This document shows, one piece after another, positions 25,760 to 34,771 of a stretch of 64,000 bases of DNA. Under the pieces are notes generated by a model that was given only the letters and a program-made list of their open reading frames with translations, was not told the origin of the DNA and made no database searches. The DNA is from BCD1 sp965230565 (GTDB lineage: Bacteria > Bacteroidota > Bacteroidia > Chitinophagales > Saprospiraceae): positions 340,142 to 404,141 of the forward strand of contig CBDDLH010000007.1 of NCBI GenBank assembly GCA_965230565.1, read 5' to 3'. Position numbers and translations under genes: made by a program. The number at the start of each line of letters is the position of its first letter. Positions within the stretch are counted from its first letter, which is position 1.

Positions 25760-26611
25760 ATGGATGCCAGAATTATACTCATTTGCTACTGGATTTGGCT
25801 TCCCTTTGCGGGATTTAGTCAAAGTAACTCCGATGTTCCCGGCAAGTCCGGTTCCATTTACATCGGCCTGGAATCGGGCATAACGTCCACGGCATTCAGA
25901 GACTGGGCCACTTCTCCCTTATTTTATCGTGGAAAATCACCGTGGTTCTCCGCATCTTTCATCAAGTTAAAGCCCTCTCGACGATCAAATTTGAGTTTCA
26001 GCTATTCATCAGGCAACTTTTTCACCAAAACAGAGCGACAAATTTATGTTAGCCAAGTTCAGTGGTTCCGTGTAGATTACTCCAGATTATACGCTTTAAA
26101 AAAACGGCGTAAGCACGGATGGAACTTTGAACTCGGAGGAGAGCTGAGTTTTTTCGGAGATTTCCGCAGTAACCCCAATCTTTTGAATAACTCATTTGGA
26201 AATGAATATTTCGGTACCTTATCCGCAAGTTCAGCCGTTTCTAAGGATATTTCCAGAAAAGCTTCTAAAGAAGGTAAATTCCTTTTCTTTAAATACAAAC
26301 TCAATCCCCGAAAACGACAAATTAGGGTATATCTGACGCCCGGTCTGCTTAATGCAGTTTACCGTAATGATTTTAGTTACATAAACCAATCTTCGATACT
26401 CAACGAACCTAACATTTATGATAATTACCGATTGAAAATCCCGTCAGGGATGCGCTTTCGCTCTGGAATCGATTACACTTTTTTCCTCAACAATAATAAT
26501 GGATTTCAGATTGGGTATGAGTGGAATTTCAATAAAAGCAGTTTCACTTCAAAGAGCTTTGAAATGGCCAGCCATTTAATAAAAGGCACCATTTTGTTCA
26601 ACGTTAAATAA
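25760..26611 (+). CDS. Predicted outer-membrane beta-barrel protein
   Basis: 283 residues with a signal peptide (ending FAGFSQS). The rest shows alternating hydrophobic/aromatic and polar residues in many short strands ('WFSASFIKL', 'LSFSYSSGNFF', 'FQIGYEWNF'), basic loops and a terminal strand 'HLIKGTILFNVK', typical of small Bacteroidota barrels. No specific family recognised. It is 6 bases before an S41 peptidase lipoprotein, so the two are probably one operon. Confidence 0.65.
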   Translation: MDARIILICYWIWLPFAGFSQSNSDVPGKSGSIYIGLESGITSTAFRDWATSPLFYRGKSPWFSASFIKLKPSRRSNLSFSYSSGNFFTKTERQIYVSQVQWFRVDYSRLYALKKRRKHGWNFELGGELSFFGDFRSNPNLLNNSFGNEYFGTLSASSAVSKDISRKASKEGKFLFFKYKLNPRKRQIRVYLTPGLLNAVYRNDFSYINQSSILNEPNIYDNYRLKIPSGMRFRSGIDYTFFLNNNNGFQIGYEWNFNKSSFTSKSFEMASHLIKGTILFNVK

Positions 26612-26617
26612 ATATTC

Positions 26618-27619
26618 ATGCGTAGATATTTGTTCATATTGTTTTTACCTGCTGTTTTACTATCCTGCGAAAAACTGGTATTAAAAGAAGATTATTCTAC
26701 AACGGATGCCTACGTAAATTTTGCATATTTATGGCATGCCTGTGATGAACAGTACGCCTATTTTGACCTCAAAGGCATCAACTGGGACGAGACCAGGCAG
26801 CTATATGAAAACCAGGTTTCTCCAGGCATTTCTGACGACTCCTTATTTAAAGTCCTGGGCAATATGCTTAAAGAATTAAAAGACGACCACACCAACCTCA
26901 TCTCCAATTTTAATGTATCTTTCTTTGGAACAGTATTTCAGGGGAGTGATAATTTTGATTGGCGCATCATCGAAGATAATTATCTGTCACAGGAATATTA
27001 CCATTCCGGACCCTTCCTGCATGATTTTATTGAGAATGGAGAGGTAGGATATATCAGGCTCAATAACTTTACCAGTACCATCAACAACGCTAACCTGGAT
27101 TTCATCCTCACGAGATATAAAGACACCAAAGGACTGATCCTCGATCTAAGAGAAAACGGAGGAGGTGCCATTTCCGGAGTTTTTAAAATACTCAGCCGCT
27201 TTGTGGATAAAGAGACGCTCGTTTATTATTCCAGAATCAAGAACGGTCCCGGACATAATGATTTTTCTGAGCCGGAGGCAGCATATCTTTCGCCTTACTC
27301 AGGCACAACCTACCTAAAAAAGGTATTTATTTTGACAGACAGAGGCACCTACAGCGCAGGCTCTTTTACCGCTTTGGCAGCTAAAGAAATTCACAATATT
27401 ACTTTGGTTGGAGATACCACCGGAGGCGGGCTGGGGCTGCCCAATGGCGGTCAATTACCCAATGGTTGGACTTACCGCTTTTCCATATCTCAGGCCCTTA
27501 CAACGGACTTTGATCCTTCTTTCGAAAACGGTGTTCCTCCGGACGTTATTCAATTGTTTGACTGGAATGACCGCACCAAGGATGAAGTTATCGAAAAGGT
27601 TTTGAGGGATTTATTGTAG
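26618..27619 (+). CDS. S41-family (tricorn/C-terminal-processing-like) peptidase lipoprotein
   Basis: 333 residues. The lipobox 'AVLLSC' gives a lipid anchor. A small helical N-terminal domain ('LWHACDEQYAYFDLKG', 'LKDDHTNL') precedes the S41 catalytic domain with 'GLILDLRENGGG', catalytic-Ser segment 'GTYSAGSFTA' and 'GDTTGGGLGLPNG'. No intact PDZ domain is evident in the short middle. Acts on periplasmic or surface peptides; substrate unknown. Being just downstream of the cluster it could process the peptide, but nothing proves this. Confidence 0.85.
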   Translation: MRRYLFILFLPAVLLSCEKLVLKEDYSTTDAYVNFAYLWHACDEQYAYFDLKGINWDETRQLYENQVSPGISDDSLFKVLGNMLKELKDDHTNLISNFNVSFFGTVFQGSDNFDWRIIEDNYLSQEYYHSGPFLHDFIENGEVGYIRLNNFTSTINNANLDFILTRYKDTKGLILDLRENGGGAISGVFKILSRFVDKETLVYYSRIKNGPGHNDFSEPEAAYLSPYSGTTYLKKVFILTDRGTYSAGSFTALAAKEIHNITLVGDTTGGGLGLPNGGQLPNGWTYRFSISQALTTDFDPSFENGVPPDVIQLFDWNDRTKDEVIEKVLRDLL

Positions 27620-27778
27620 GAAGCTGCAGCTTTTGGTTTTCTATCCACCAGCCTTTAAGGCAATTATACTTTTAGAACTATTTCCTTAAAAAATGGTTAT
27701 TATTGGTTGTTCTCCTCATTTCAGAAAATTTGACCAGCTATTCCCCAAAGAATAACCAACACCCATAATTGATAGAAA

Positions 27779-29515
27779 ATGAGCAAATCCAGAGTCAGCA
27801 TAGCCAAAGTATTTAAACAAATCGTTTGGCCTCACAGATATTTCATTTTTTTAGGTCTTGTTTTAATCGTCATCAGCAGAGCGGCCAGCCTTGTCACTCC
27901 CTGGGCAAGTAAATATCTCATTGACGATGTCATTGCCAATGGTGATATTCCAATGCTCAAAAGACTTATCACTTATATTGTTATTGCGATCATTGTTCAG
28001 GCAATCACCTCTTTTTCCCTTACACGATTATTAAGTGTAGAAGCCCAGAATTTGATTTCAAAACTAAGGGTTCAGGTCCAGGAGAAAGTGTTGTCATTAC
28101 CGATCAACTTTTTTGATAATAATAAATCCGGAGCTCTGGTAGCGAGGATCATGAGTGATGTTAATGGAGTCCGGAACCTGATTGGAACGGGCCTTGTCCA
28201 AATGGTCGGAGGAATCCTGACCGCTATTGCTTCTTTTTTCCTTCTTTTGCAAATCAGCCCCAGGATGACCTTGTATGTTCTGCTTCCGATCGGCATTTTC
28301 GGATTCATATCCCTGAAAGCCTTCAGTAAAATCCGTCCGATTTTTCGAAGAAGAAGAGTGATCAATTCTGAAGTTACGGGAAGACTCACCGAGACCCTGA
28401 ACGGTATCAGGGTGATCAAAGGATTTAATGCGGAAGGGCAGGAATCATCCACTTTCGAAAAAGGTGTTGAAAAATTATTCCTCAACGTTAAAAAAAGTCT
28501 GACCACTACGGCTCTTGTTTCAAGCGCCTCTACCCTATTATTAGGTTTTGCCTCCGCCGGGATTATGGCTATTGGCGGTTATCTCATTATTGAGGATAGC
28601 CTGACTATCGGAGAATTTCTTTCCTTCACTTTATATCTGGGTTTCATGATTACACCCATCATGCAAATGAGTAATATCGGCAGCCAGATCACGGAAGCCT
28701 TTGCCGGACTGGACCGAACGGAAGAATTGATGAATACGCCTTCTGAATCAGACAACCCCGACCGAACAGAAAAAATCGAAAATATCCATGGAGATATCCG
28801 TTTCAAGAATGTAACCTTCGCCTATGAAGAAGGAAAGGATGTGTTACATGGCATCAGCTTTGGTGCTCCGGCCGGAAGTGTCACCGCCCTGGTAGGAACC
28901 TCGGGATCAGGCAAATCAACTATTGCCGGTCTTGTTGCCTCCTTTATTGCTCTCCAAAGCGGCCAAATTACCGTAGATAAGTACGATCTATCCAAAGCTG
29001 TTCTTTCAGATTACCGAAAACACCTCGGAGTCGTATTACAGGATGATTTCCTTTTTGAAGGAACAATCCGCGAAAATATCCTCTTCCCGCGTCCGGATGC
29101 TTCGGAGGAAGATTTGTTACATGCAGTCAAAACTGCCCATATTAAGGAATTTACCGACAGGTTTGAAGATGGTCTGGAAACCGTGATCGGTGAACGGGGG
29201 ATCAAATTATCGGGTGGTCAGCGGCAACGGATAGCTATTGCCAGAGCAGTTCTTGCCGATCCCAAAATCCTGATTCTGGATGAAGCAACCTCTAATTTAG
29301 ATACAGAAAGTGAAGCGTTCATCCAGGCCAGTCTTTCAGAGTTGATGAAGGGCCGGACCACTTTTGTGATTGCCCATAGGTTGAGCACCATTCGCAAAGC
29401 TGATCAGATTCTTGTCATTGAAGAAGGAAGAATTGAAGAACAGGGGACACATGATGAATTGATAGCACTACGGGGTAGGTATTATGAGCTGTTTACCTAT
29501 CAGGCTAGGATTTAG
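27779..29515 (+). CDS. ABC transporter, fused permease and ATPase (MsbA-like exporter)
   Basis: 578 residues: six-helix type I exporter membrane domain (about 15-320) and nucleotide-binding domain (about 340-578) with Walker A 'GTSGSGKST' (near 375), signature 'LSGGQRQR' (near 478), Walker B 'ILILDEATS' and H-loop 'VIAHRLS'. No C39 peptidase domain. It functions as a homodimer. Substrate could be lipid or peptide; its closeness to the cluster makes it a candidate exporter, but there is a gap of about 160 bases and two unrelated genes between. Confidence 0.92.
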   Translation: MSKSRVSIAKVFKQIVWPHRYFIFLGLVLIVISRAASLVTPWASKYLIDDVIANGDIPMLKRLITYIVIAIIVQAITSFSLTRLLSVEAQNLISKLRVQVQEKVLSLPINFFDNNKSGALVARIMSDVNGVRNLIGTGLVQMVGGILTAIASFFLLLQISPRMTLYVLLPIGIFGFISLKAFSKIRPIFRRRRVINSEVTGRLTETLNGIRVIKGFNAEGQESSTFEKGVEKLFLNVKKSLTTTALVSSASTLLLGFASAGIMAIGGYLIIEDSLTIGEFLSFTLYLGFMITPIMQMSNIGSQITEAFAGLDRTEELMNTPSESDNPDRTEKIENIHGDIRFKNVTFAYEEGKDVLHGISFGAPAGSVTALVGTSGSGKSTIAGLVASFIALQSGQITVDKYDLSKAVLSDYRKHLGVVLQDDFLFEGTIRENILFPRPDASEEDLLHAVKTAHIKEFTDRFEDGLETVIGERGIKLSGGQRQRIAIARAVLADPKILILDEATSNLDTESEAFIQASLSELMKGRTTFVIAHRLSTIRKADQILVIEEGRIEEQGTHDELIALRGRYYELFTYQARI

Positions 29516-29530
29516 AAAAATGATTCAAAG

Positions 29531-29671
29531 AAAAGGCCTAAAGGCCTGGTACTGGTTTTACTTCATACACCGGCTTAAAAGCCGGTGCAATCCAGTTGTT
29601 TCCCATAATTGTAAATGAATCTGTAAAGAATGGCTTATTTATTGCTCCGTCCTTTAAGGGCGGAGAGCAAA
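29531..29671. repeat. Cluster of short palindromes between convergent genes
   Basis: Three palindromes: AGGCCTAAAGGCCT near 29534-29547, the perfect 20-mer CACCGGCTTAAAAGCCGGTG at 29568-29587, and GCTCCGTCCTT/AAGGGCGGAGAGC near 29644-29668 with one mismatch. This is REP-like organisation at a convergent gene junction. Confidence 0.6.
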
Positions 29672-29688
29672 TCAGCCTCAAAGCCCTT

Positions 29689-29707
29689 AGGCCTTGAGGC
29701 CTTTTTG
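29689..29707 (+). terminator. Intrinsic terminator after the ABC transporter gene
   Basis: AGGCC-TTGA-GGCCT stem-loop followed directly by TTTTTG. Short stem, but GC-rich with the right T-tract; it closes the palindrome cluster downstream of 29515. Confidence 0.55.
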
Positions 29708-29762
29708 TCATATGAAAAAGAGTATCTGGTTACAAATCCAAAAATAGCACAATGTACTAATT

Positions 29763-30863
29763 CTAAATAATCTCTTTCCTCAAGCTTGCATACAACTCAA
29801 ACGTATTCCGGATAGTATCCTTAATGTTCCATTTGGTTTGGATTTGCTTTCGGGCGTTTTCAGCATACAATTTACGCTTATCAGGGCTGTGGTAAACTTC
29901 CAGGATGGCATCGGCAATGGCTTTGGGATCTTTTGACGGAAATACTAATCCACATTCTCCGTCGACTACCAGGCCTTTATTTCCCGGGATATCCGTGATC
30001 AGTGGACAGATACCCAGACTCATGGCTTCGATGACTGCTTTAGTGGTTGCTTCACCATAAAGGGAAGACAGGACAAAGGCATCACTGGCTTTGACAATGT
30101 TGAGTACATCCCTGCGAAAACCAGGGAAATGAACCTTATCTTTATTAGGACTTGAATCGAGTATTTTTCTGTTTTCAGGAGTGTCCAGATTTCTGCCTAC
30201 CAGCACATAATGAATGGGCAGATTTACCGGAAGATAATTGGTTGATTTTAACAAAAAAGGAATTCCCTTCATTGGTCTGGCATTACAAACATTCGTAACG
30301 ACAAAAGCATTTTCAGGAAGTCCTAAATCTGATAGGTTCGCTGGCTGTACACCATCATACCATTCTAGATTATGGCCTTTATGAATGGTAACCGGTTTGT
30401 CTTTACCAAAAATTCTGTTGCGTTTTATGAGATCCCTGGTTGCATCTGAAATACAGAAGACCTTATCTACTCTCGGGCTCAGGTATTTAAAGTAGGCAGA
30501 GGGATCGTACCAATGGATGTTTCCGGTGTAACCACGATATAAAACCACTTTCACCTTCACTCCTTTTGCTGCCTGCAAACCTGAAACGATCGCTTTCCCG
30601 TTAAACAGATGCATCACGTGATGTCCGCCAGTTCTGAGTTCATTCCGGATAAACCCAATTTCTTGCCGATCAAACTTTTTTTCAGGATGAAAATCTATCA
30701 CTTTGATGCCTGCAGCCTTGAACTTTGGCACATAATCAGCCTGTCCGTAGGTCATGATGGTTACCTTAACCCCTTGTTTTGCCAGGCCAATAAACAACTC
30801 AGCCTCCGGTCTTACGGAACCGGTATCCCTGTAATCGCTGATCACTAAAACGCTTAAACTCAA
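29763..30863 (-). CDS. Glycosyltransferase family 4 protein
   Basis: 366 residues, GT-B fold. N-terminal Rossmann half ('LVISDYRDTGSVRPEAELFIGLAKQG', trimmed) and C-terminal donor-binding half with 'NARPMKGIPFLLKS', 'HYVLVGRN' and the GT4 E-x7-E segment 'EATTKAVIEAMSLGICPL'. Transfers a nucleotide-activated sugar in cell-surface polysaccharide or glycolipid synthesis. No membrane segment. Acceptor unknown. Convergent with the ABC transporter. Confidence 0.9.
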   Translation of the reverse strand: MSLSVLVISDYRDTGSVRPEAELFIGLAKQGVKVTIMTYGQADYVPKFKAAGIKVIDFHPEKKFDRQEIGFIRNELRTGGHHVMHLFNGKAIVSGLQAAKGVKVKVVLYRGYTGNIHWYDPSAYFKYLSPRVDKVFCISDATRDLIKRNRIFGKDKPVTIHKGHNLEWYDGVQPANLSDLGLPENAFVVTNVCNARPMKGIPFLLKSTNYLPVNLPIHYVLVGRNLDTPENRKILDSSPNKDKVHFPGFRRDVLNIVKASDAFVLSSLYGEATTKAVIEAMSLGICPLITDIPGNKGLVVDGECGLVFPSKDPKAIADAILEVYHSPDKRKLYAENARKQIQTKWNIKDTIRNTFELYASLRKEII

Positions 30864-31210
30864 ACCGATAATTTTTTAAAACTATTATTCAGGTTTCCGT
30901 TTACCAAAATCTCCAGATAAAATATGAGAATTTTTAACCCTTGAAATACCCTTAGCCTTAGCCTCTTAAAAGCTTGGCCGAATAATTACAATAAAAATTA
31001 AATAACTCTTGCAAAAAAACAATAAATAAATGGAAAAGAAAGCCAGAATCCGGGAACTTTTAAGGAGTCTTTGAAGTTCTAATGTCCGTGTGCAGTTAAT
31101 TTCATGTTATTTAATTATTAAAATTCAACTGAACACAGTGACTATTTTTGCTTTTACCAAAAATAGCCATACATTTATTCGCATTGTGGAACCAAAATTT
31201 TTAACCAACC
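30864..31210. other. Intergenic region between divergent genes
   Basis: 347 A/T-rich bases without a gene, holding the promoters of the divergent GT4 and YkuK-like genes. A perfect 9-bp inverted repeat CTATTTTTG (31142-31150) / CAAAAATAG (31158-31166) with a 7-base loop lies about 45 bases before the ATG at 31211; it could be an operator or a 5'UTR hairpin. Confidence 0.45.
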
Positions 31211-31681
31211 ATGAAATGGAGAAGACTCAATGGACAACGACTTGAACAACCCATTCTGGAAGTTGTTGAAGCCACTCTGAAAAAGGAGATCGCTCTCGGA
31301 CACAAAATGAAAGTTTGTATCGGGACGGATTCTCAGGTGCGGGGTAAAGTGATTGAATTCGCTACCGTGATCGTTTTTTTGAGGGAGAAAAAAGGAGGCT
31401 TCATGTACATCAGTAATGAAAGCCTTGTCCAGAAAATGAGTATCCGGGAAAGGATGATTGCAGAGGTGGCTCGCTCAATTGAAGTTGCCTACGCTCTGTG
31501 TGACCTGCTCGACAAATTCAATGTCGAACTGGAGGTTCACGCTGACATCAATACCGATCCTCACTTCCAGTCAAATGTTGCGCTCAAAGAGGCCATGGGA
31601 TACATCCTGGGAATGGGATTTGTATTCAAAGCCAAGCCGGATGCCTTTGCCAGTACTTCATGTGCTGACAAAGTAGTCTAA
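31211..31681 (+). CDS. YkuK/DUF458-family RNase H-like protein
   Basis: 156 residues. 'KVCIGTDSQVRG' (34-45) starts with the RNase-H-like acidic strand, 'EVHADINTDPHFQSN' carries further acidic residues, and the C-terminal 'KPDAFASTSCADKVV' is typical of the YkuK (DUF458) family. Fold suggests nuclease or nucleic-acid binding; the biological role is unknown. A structured 3' region follows. Confidence 0.82.
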   Translation: MKWRRLNGQRLEQPILEVVEATLKKEIALGHKMKVCIGTDSQVRGKVIEFATVIVFLREKKGGFMYISNESLVQKMSIRERMIAEVARSIEVAYALCDLLDKFNVELEVHADINTDPHFQSNVALKEAMGYILGMGFVFKAKPDAFASTSCADKVV

Positions 31682-31703
31682 GCAAGCGTAGTAATTCTAA
31701 ATC

Positions 31704-31760
31704 GGAGTTTCAAGTAGGAACACGGTGGTTGTACGACTACTGTGCCGAGGGAGAGACTCC
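31704..31760 (+). ncRNA. Structured RNA element in the 3'UTR of the YkuK-like gene
   Basis: GGAGTTTC (31704-31711) pairs with GAGACTCC (31753-31760), and CACGGTGGT (31721-31729) pairs with ACTACTGTG (31736-31744) using two G-U pairs and a 6-base loop. The two helices are separated by a purine-rich internal loop (AAGTAGGAA / CCGAGGGA). Several wobble pairs suggest RNA-level structure. No known Rfam family recognised. Confidence 0.4.
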
Positions 31761-31812
31761 TCTCAAATAAAATAACAGCGCTGAAACTTTTTAATAGTTT
31801 CGTTAGTTAACA

Positions 31813-31844
31813 AAGCCATTTGTGGTGAAAACCGCAAGTGGCTT
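31813..31844. terminator. Strong stem-loop terminator between convergent genes
   Basis: AAGCCATTTGTGGT and ACCGCAAGTGGCTT form a 14-bp stem with two wobble positions and a GAAA loop, followed by TTGTGTTTT on the plus strand. It lies between the YkuK-like gene and the minus-strand glycosyltransferase and may serve both. Confidence 0.75.
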
Positions 31845-31851
31845 TTGTGTT

Positions 31852-32991
31852 TTATTTGCTGGTGGCATCAAACAATGACCTCATAGCTTCTACCATCCTC
31901 GTCCAGGAAAACAACTCTTTATTTTGTCTCACCCCTTCACTCATGTTATCCAGTTTTTGGTTATCAAAGAAATCAACAATCGCCTCAGCAACAGCCTTGG
32001 AGTCAACATCTACCACATAACCAACTTTTCCATGTTCTACGATCTCAGGTAAGCCTCCAACCCTCGTGACCACCATCGGTTTTTCAAAATGATAGGCCAG
32101 TTGAGAGATGCCGCTCTGAGTAGCCGAACGGTAAGGTTGAACAATCAGATCAGATGCTCCGAAAAAGTATTTCACTTCTTCATTGGAAACAAACCTGTTA
32201 TGGAGAATGACTTTTTCCCCTAACCCCAGTTTTTCGATCAGATTTAAATATTTCTCCCGATTGCCATAATACTCCCCGGCCACGATGAGCTTCACGGGTA
32301 AACTACTGACCGTTTTTTCAGCAATGGCTTCCAACAAAATATCCAGACCTTTATAATCCCTAATAAACCCAAAAAACAAAAGGTATCTGATGCCCGGATC
32401 CAAATTCAGCTTTTCCAAAGACTCTTGCCTGGAAGCCTTGGGACCATAGTTATCGTATATAGGATGAGGAGAATAAACCACGGGTTTGGCGGGTGCAAAT
32501 TTCCTGGCATCATCCCCAACTGAACGGGACATAACCAGAAATCCATCCACGCTTCTACAAAAATATTTGGTGAATAAAGAATCACCTGGTCGTTTTTCAT
32601 GAGGGATAATATTATCCGCTAATGCCACCACCTTTGTCTTTTTATTTGATTTGGTAATTCTTGCCACGGTACCCAGGGATGGGCCCATGAAAGGAAGCCA
32701 ATATCGAATGATGAGTAAATCCGGACACAACTTTTTAAGATACCAACCCGTCATTAACCAGTTGAGCGGGTTGATGGAATTTAATCTGGTCTCAATTTGT
32801 ACATTTTCAGGCGGGGGATCATCAGTAAACTGCGTTTCTCCTGGGAATAAAAAATTAGGATATTGTAATCGAAAGGAAACCACAACAACTTCATAACCCT
32901 GATCATGGAATTCAAGGGCCAAACGCTCCGAAGACGAAGCTATACCTCCCCTTAACGGGTGTGCCGGGGTAAGTAAAACAATCTTTTTCAT
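31852..32991 (-). CDS. Glycosyltransferase family 4 protein
   Basis: 379 residues, GT-B fold. 'TPAHPLRGGIASSSERLALEF' begins the acceptor-side domain with a glycine-rich loop; the C-terminal half has 'YLLFFGFIRDYKGLDILLEA', 'LIVAGEYYG' and 'SATQSGISQLAYHFEKPMVV'. Predicted to extend a surface glycan or glycolipid. Same strand and neighbourhood as a GT2 gene, suggesting a shared pathway. No membrane anchor. Confidence 0.9.
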   Translation of the reverse strand: MKKIVLLTPAHPLRGGIASSSERLALEFHDQGYEVVVVSFRLQYPNFLFPGETQFTDDPPPENVQIETRLNSINPLNWLMTGWYLKKLCPDLLIIRYWLPFMGPSLGTVARITKSNKKTKVVALADNIIPHEKRPGDSLFTKYFCRSVDGFLVMSRSVGDDARKFAPAKPVVYSPHPIYDNYGPKASRQESLEKLNLDPGIRYLLFFGFIRDYKGLDILLEAIAEKTVSSLPVKLIVAGEYYGNREKYLNLIEKLGLGEKVILHNRFVSNEEVKYFFGASDLIVQPYRSATQSGISQLAYHFEKPMVVTRVGGLPEIVEHGKVGYVVDVDSKAVAEAIVDFFDNQKLDNMSEGVRQNKELFSWTRMVEAMRSLFDATSK

Positions 32992-33121
32992 TGGTTAGGT
33001 TGGTTTCTAGTTTCTCAATAAAAATCTCTTGTAATCCTTGCTTCGACAAAGCAACGCCTTAGGCTAACCCTCCTTCCCAGGCAAAGGCATCGCTTTGATA
33101 ACTTTGCTAATTACTCGCCTT
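32992..33121. repeat. Intergenic repeat remnants
   Basis: GGTTGGTTTCTAGTTTCT at 33000 is another member of the GGTTnCT family; the rest (GCAACGCCTTAGGC, GGCAAAGGCATCGC) resembles the GGCAAAGGC/AAGGCGACACC sequences near 61.1 kb. No gene. Confidence 0.4.
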
Positions 33122-34078
33122 TTACAGCCCTCCATGTTCACCAATACCAATCTTCTTGGCGATGAGGTATTGGTTTCGATCCGGTGCATTTCTGATAACC
33201 AGTTCTGCCAGAAATCCGGTAACAAAAAGCTGGGTGCCGATGATCAGCATTACTATGCCAAAAAAGAACAGCGGCCTGCTGGCCATCCCGTATTCCTGGT
33301 GAATAAACTTTTCAAAAGTAAGATAGATCAGGATCACAAAACCGAGAATAAATGACAACGTTCCAAGTGTTCCAAAAAAATGCATTGGACGCTTGCCGAA
33401 TTTACCGGTGAACATCAACGACAATAAATCCAGGAAGCCGGTCACCAGCCTGGAAACCCCGTATTTACTACTTCCATATTGCCGGGCCCGGTGCTCGACA
33501 ACCTGTTCCCCAATATTGGTAAATCCGGCCCATTTGGCAAGGATCGGAATCTGTCTGTGCATCTCACCGGATACTTCGATACTTTTTACCACATCGAGTT
33601 TGTAAGCCTTTAATCCGCAATTAAAATCGTGGAGATGAATGCCGCTCACCTTCCTCATCACGAAGTTGAAAAACTTGGAAGGCAAGGTTTTACCAATGGG
33701 ATCATGGCGCTTTTTTTTCCACCCTGACACCATGTCAAAGCCCTCTTCTTTGATCATTTTATACAATCCGGGGATTTCATCCGGACTATCCTGAAGGTCA
33801 GCATCCATTGTGATCACTACATCACCTTTTGCTGCCTGGAATCCTGTGTTGAGCGCAGGGGATTTACCATAGTTCCTTTGAAACTTGATCCCTTTTACAA
33901 ATGGATTCTTCGAAGCAAGTTCTTCAACTATTTTCCAGGAAGCGTCCCTACTGCCATCATCAACCATAATGACCTCATAGGAATAATGATTTTCTTCCAT
34001 GACCCGACGAATCCAGGCTTCAAGTTCCGGGAGAGATTCTTCCTCGTTAAACAAAGGTACGACAACTGAAATGTCCAT
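33122..34078 (-). CDS. Glycosyltransferase family 2 (polyprenyl-phosphate glycosyltransferase-like) membrane protein
   Basis: 318 residues. GT-A domain: 'SVVVPLFNEEESLPEL', 'EVIMVDDGSRDASW', DxD-type 'ITMDADLQDSPDEI', 'FNCGLKAYK'. Two C-terminal membrane helices (about 235-260 and 270-295) place it in the DPM1/ArnC/GtrB group, which loads a sugar on a polyprenyl phosphate. Typical length for that group. In Bacteroidota such genes are often next to DUF4199 and dihydroorotase-like genes, as here. Confidence 0.9.
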   Translation of the reverse strand: MDISVVVPLFNEEESLPELEAWIRRVMEENHYSYEVIMVDDGSRDASWKIVEELASKNPFVKGIKFQRNYGKSPALNTGFQAAKGDVVITMDADLQDSPDEIPGLYKMIKEEGFDMVSGWKKKRHDPIGKTLPSKFFNFVMRKVSGIHLHDFNCGLKAYKLDVVKSIEVSGEMHRQIPILAKWAGFTNIGEQVVEHRARQYGSSKYGVSRLVTGFLDLLSLMFTGKFGKRPMHFFGTLGTLSFILGFVILIYLTFEKFIHQEYGMASRPLFFFGIVMLIIGTQLFVTGFLAELVIRNAPDRNQYLIAKKIGIGEHGGL

Positions 34079-34209
34079 CTGTGTACTGGTTGCAGGTTAC
34101 TGGTTACTGGTTAATGGTTACTGGTTACTGGTTGCTGGCAGATAGTTCGACGTTCAGGTTTTCAGAAAATGACACCTGTTCAAAAGTCTAAAAATCCAAA
34201 GGTCTCTTC
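34079..34209. repeat. Iterated GGTTACTGGTT repeats
   Basis: About seven units of GGTTACT / GGTTAAT / GGTTGCT occur between 34085 and 34138. Same dispersed family as at 18950, 24416, 42388 and 50862. Confidence 0.65.
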
Positions 34210-34659
34210 CTAAACTCTATTCAAAAACGCTGAAAGTCCCAGTGACAATACAAAACCTCCGATCAAACTCCAACAGTAGCGGAAAATAGTTCCTTTGACC
34301 GTCATGTCGATATCCAGAGCCGATTTCTGTTCTTTTGTAACGAAGTCACTTTGTAACATCATTTCCCTTTGCATTTCTACCAGCTCAGGGGCAAAGGTCG
34401 TAAATTGAAAGTAATAAAACACATAAAAGATCAAATTAGCCAGTGCAAAAACACCGAAAGCCTCCCGCAATCCTTGACGCACACCTATTTTAGAAGGTTC
34501 TCTGGCCACTTTAACCATACCCCAGATGTAAATCAATAATGATCCCCACCACAAAGCAGGATGTAACATCCAGGCAGGATCTGAAAAATAAAATAGCAGG
34601 AACAGCGCAACGGTGCCGGTTCCTGCTATCAAGCCGTATTTAACTTTTGGATCCATCAT
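34210..34659 (-). CDS. DUF4199-family membrane protein
   Basis: 149 residues, four predicted membrane helices, with a helical extracytoplasmic or cytoplasmic loop ('ELVEMQREMMLQ ... KEQKSALD') between the third and fourth. The order of helices and the 'VRQGLREAFGVF' segment match DUF4199. Function unknown. Paralogue of the gene at 34772-35341. Confidence 0.75.
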   Translation of the reverse strand: MMDPKVKYGLIAGTGTVALFLLFYFSDPAWMLHPALWWGSLLIYIWGMVKVAREPSKIGVRQGLREAFGVFALANLIFYVFYYFQFTTFAPELVEMQREMMLQSDFVTKEQKSALDIDMTVKGTIFRYCWSLIGGFVLSLGLSAFLNRV

Positions 34660-34771
34660 TTTCTATTTTGCGCAAAGATGGCAGTTGGGGCGCTAAACTT
34701 CAAAAGATTTTGAATTTTTTGAGACAACTGCTGGCAAAATAATTACACTAAGGATCAACTAAGTCCATGAC

